Shown here: positions 62,518 to 64,000 of the stretch, one piece after another
Position numbering within the stretch: the first letter of the stretch is position 1
Layout: each line of letters starts with the position of its first letter
Origin: Pseudisothecium myosuroides
Lineage: Eukaryota; Streptophyta; Bryopsida; Hypnales; Lembophyllaceae
DNA: 64,000 bases
Assembly: GCA_951799445.1 (NCBI GenBank)
Contig: OX637296.1
Coordinates: 10,044,001 to 10,108,000 of the forward strand
Direction: 5' to 3'
Program-made: the position numbers and the translations under genes
Notes under the pieces: generated by a model
The model's database searches: none
Told to the model about the DNA's origin: nothing
The model's input: only the letters and a program-made list of their open reading frames with translations

Positions 62518-62798
62518 TAGGTGTCAGGTCCGCAGGGACCTTAAACTACCTTAGGTGATGACTATGTGGTAGGGACTTTTGTTGGAATCCATGAGGTTCT
62601 TGGTTCCATTTCTCATATTGACGTTGCTTGTGTGGGGCTCTTTGTGCTAGCGCACAAAGAGTTGTTTTGTTCCTCCACTTGGTCTTGATGGGGATTAGGT
62701 CTATGGATTGCCATGTTTGTGTCAAGTTTGTCCTAGCTTCGGCTCTCAAAGGTCATATGTTTTTTTTTAAAATACAAAAAAAAAATACTATAGGTGTC
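62518..62798 (+). mobile_element. Retroposon insertion (SINE or truncated LINE) with target-site duplication
   Basis: TAGGTGTC at 62518-62525 is repeated exactly at 62791-62798. The insert of about 265 bp ends in T-rich then A-rich sequence (TTTAAAATACAAAAAAAAAA). The direct repeat plus A-rich 3' tail indicates target-primed reverse transcription. A 24-bp perfect palindrome (CTCTTTGTGCTAGCGCACAA...) lies inside at about 62637-62660. No reverse-transcriptase motif is readable. Confidence 0.6.
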
Positions 62799-64000
62799 CA
62801 TTGAATGAATGTCACTAATATGACTTCAAACCATTGGCTTTGAATGACTCCTCCTTCACAAATGGAGCTCTATAGTTGTAAACTAACATGCTTTTTGTGA
62901 ATGGTTTGAGGTCCTATTCAAGGTGCTTCAAACATGCACCTTTTGAACACTTTCTAGTCTTTGACTTTGAAAATTCACAAAAAATATAAAACCTCTCCAA
63001 ATTTTATTTTTAATATTTTATTATTAAAGATTTCCATTTGTCTGTAAGGCAAAAATAACTCCTAATTGTGATTTTTACTTTCTCTATACACACCAACTTA
63101 AATGAATGGTAGTAGATGTTTCTACCTTATTAAGATGTGAAACCACAAGTATGTGAGCCATCAGTCCCCATCAAGCTCTTTCCACTTGGAATACTTCCAA
63201 TAAATGGGATAGAGGATGTTCATCGAGCTTTTTTTTGCAATACACAAAGAGAATGCATGATGACCACTGGTAACTCTTGGTGTTGGTAGACCTAGGTAAG
63301 GTAGGAGGTCCATGAAATGCTTAGGTTCTAAAAGCATTCTCTAAAAGAAAGATACATTTTACTTTTTCATTGCACCAAAAATGTAGAAATAGTGTACATT
63401 TCAGGAGTTTTAAGTAATTATTACATTTCAACTTCAAAAATTCATAATTAATTCTACAAAGCTCCAAAAAAATATGAAACTTGACTTGGGTTAGATGCCA
63501 ATTTCATTTGTTTTTCATGAAAAAATACTAAAAAATACTAAAAAAATATTTTAAGAAGTCCAACCTTTCCAAAGTAATTTTAAGCTCTTAAATGGGTGCG
63601 TCATGGAATTCCTATCTAAATGCATATGGCAAAACAATCCAGCAATTGTAATACTAAATTTTGATTGATGTATAATTAATTAGAATTTGAGATTATTATC
63701 ATTAGAAGTTCATTAAAAGTCATAAAAATTAAACACAAAATATCTAGATTTGGACTTTGCATGATTAAAATAGACCTACTAGAAATAAACCCAAATTTTT
63801 GTGCAAGCCGCAATAGAAGCCGCAATGAATTATAGAAAGAATATTTATGCATAGAATGCCCAAGAGAACTTTTCCATGCTATTTTCATGCTTTTCCTTTT
63901 TTGGGGTACGATTTGCCAATTCCTCTATAATTTTTGTCTCCTAACTTGTTTCTAACAGGGTCTTTGTTGGTTTTCTAAAGTCCAAGTCTAGATATTCATG
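62799..64000. other. AT-rich intergenic DNA, no gene seen
   Basis: No open frame or RNA gene is supported. The window ends inside this stretch. Confidence 0.5.

Overview
The window looks like nuclear DNA of a land plant. Its three intact genes are split by many short GT-AG introns and encode plant-type proteins: a MOR1/GEM1-type XMAP215 microtubule protein, a chloroplast-type phosphoglycerate-mutase-like phosphatase, and a plant START-domain protein with a conserved C-terminal extension. The spaces between genes are long, AT-rich and full of small DNA transposons. I cannot fix the species. The protein sequences would fit a bryophyte, lycophyte or fern at least as well as a flowering plant. 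There is no prokaryotic operon, CRISPR array or rRNA.

All three genes lie on the minus strand. (1) 9495 to 3600: seven coding exons, 339 aa, histidine phosphatase superfamily, related to the plant 2-carboxyarabinitol-1-phosphatase-like proteins, with a probable transit peptide in exon 1. (2) 33349 to 14808: 53 coding exons that join in frame to 2002 aa, a complete MOR1 orthologue with five TOG arrays. Two of its 52 introns begin with GC. (3) 57129 to 52630: nine coding exons, 558 aa, START lipid-transfer fold plus a long acidic/basic C-terminal tail.

The rest is repeat-rich. Between 34.6 and 50.4 kb there is a family of about 0.65-0.93 kb elements with termini CCCCTAAA...TTTAGGGG flanked by TTAA. 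That is the target and end signature of piggyBac elements, which are unusual in land plants. Two copies are in opposite orientation 8 kb apart, and one is inserted inside an older relative. Other elements are a 971-bp near-perfect palindrome (43.9-44.9 kb), a 220-bp hairpin (49.0 kb), an Emigrant/pogo-like MITE (52.3 kb), Stowaway-like MITEs (8.1 and 40.4 kb), a three-copy terminal-inverted-repeat family (2.3, 47.8, 49.6 kb), and two short retroposon insertions with target-site duplications (2.7 and 62.6 kb).

The genes are housekeeping-type and share no evident pathway: microtubule dynamics, a plastid sugar-phosphate phosphatase, and lipid binding. Exon coordinates come from conserved protein sequence, splice consensus and reading-phase continuity read by eye. 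UTR and promoter limits are approximate.
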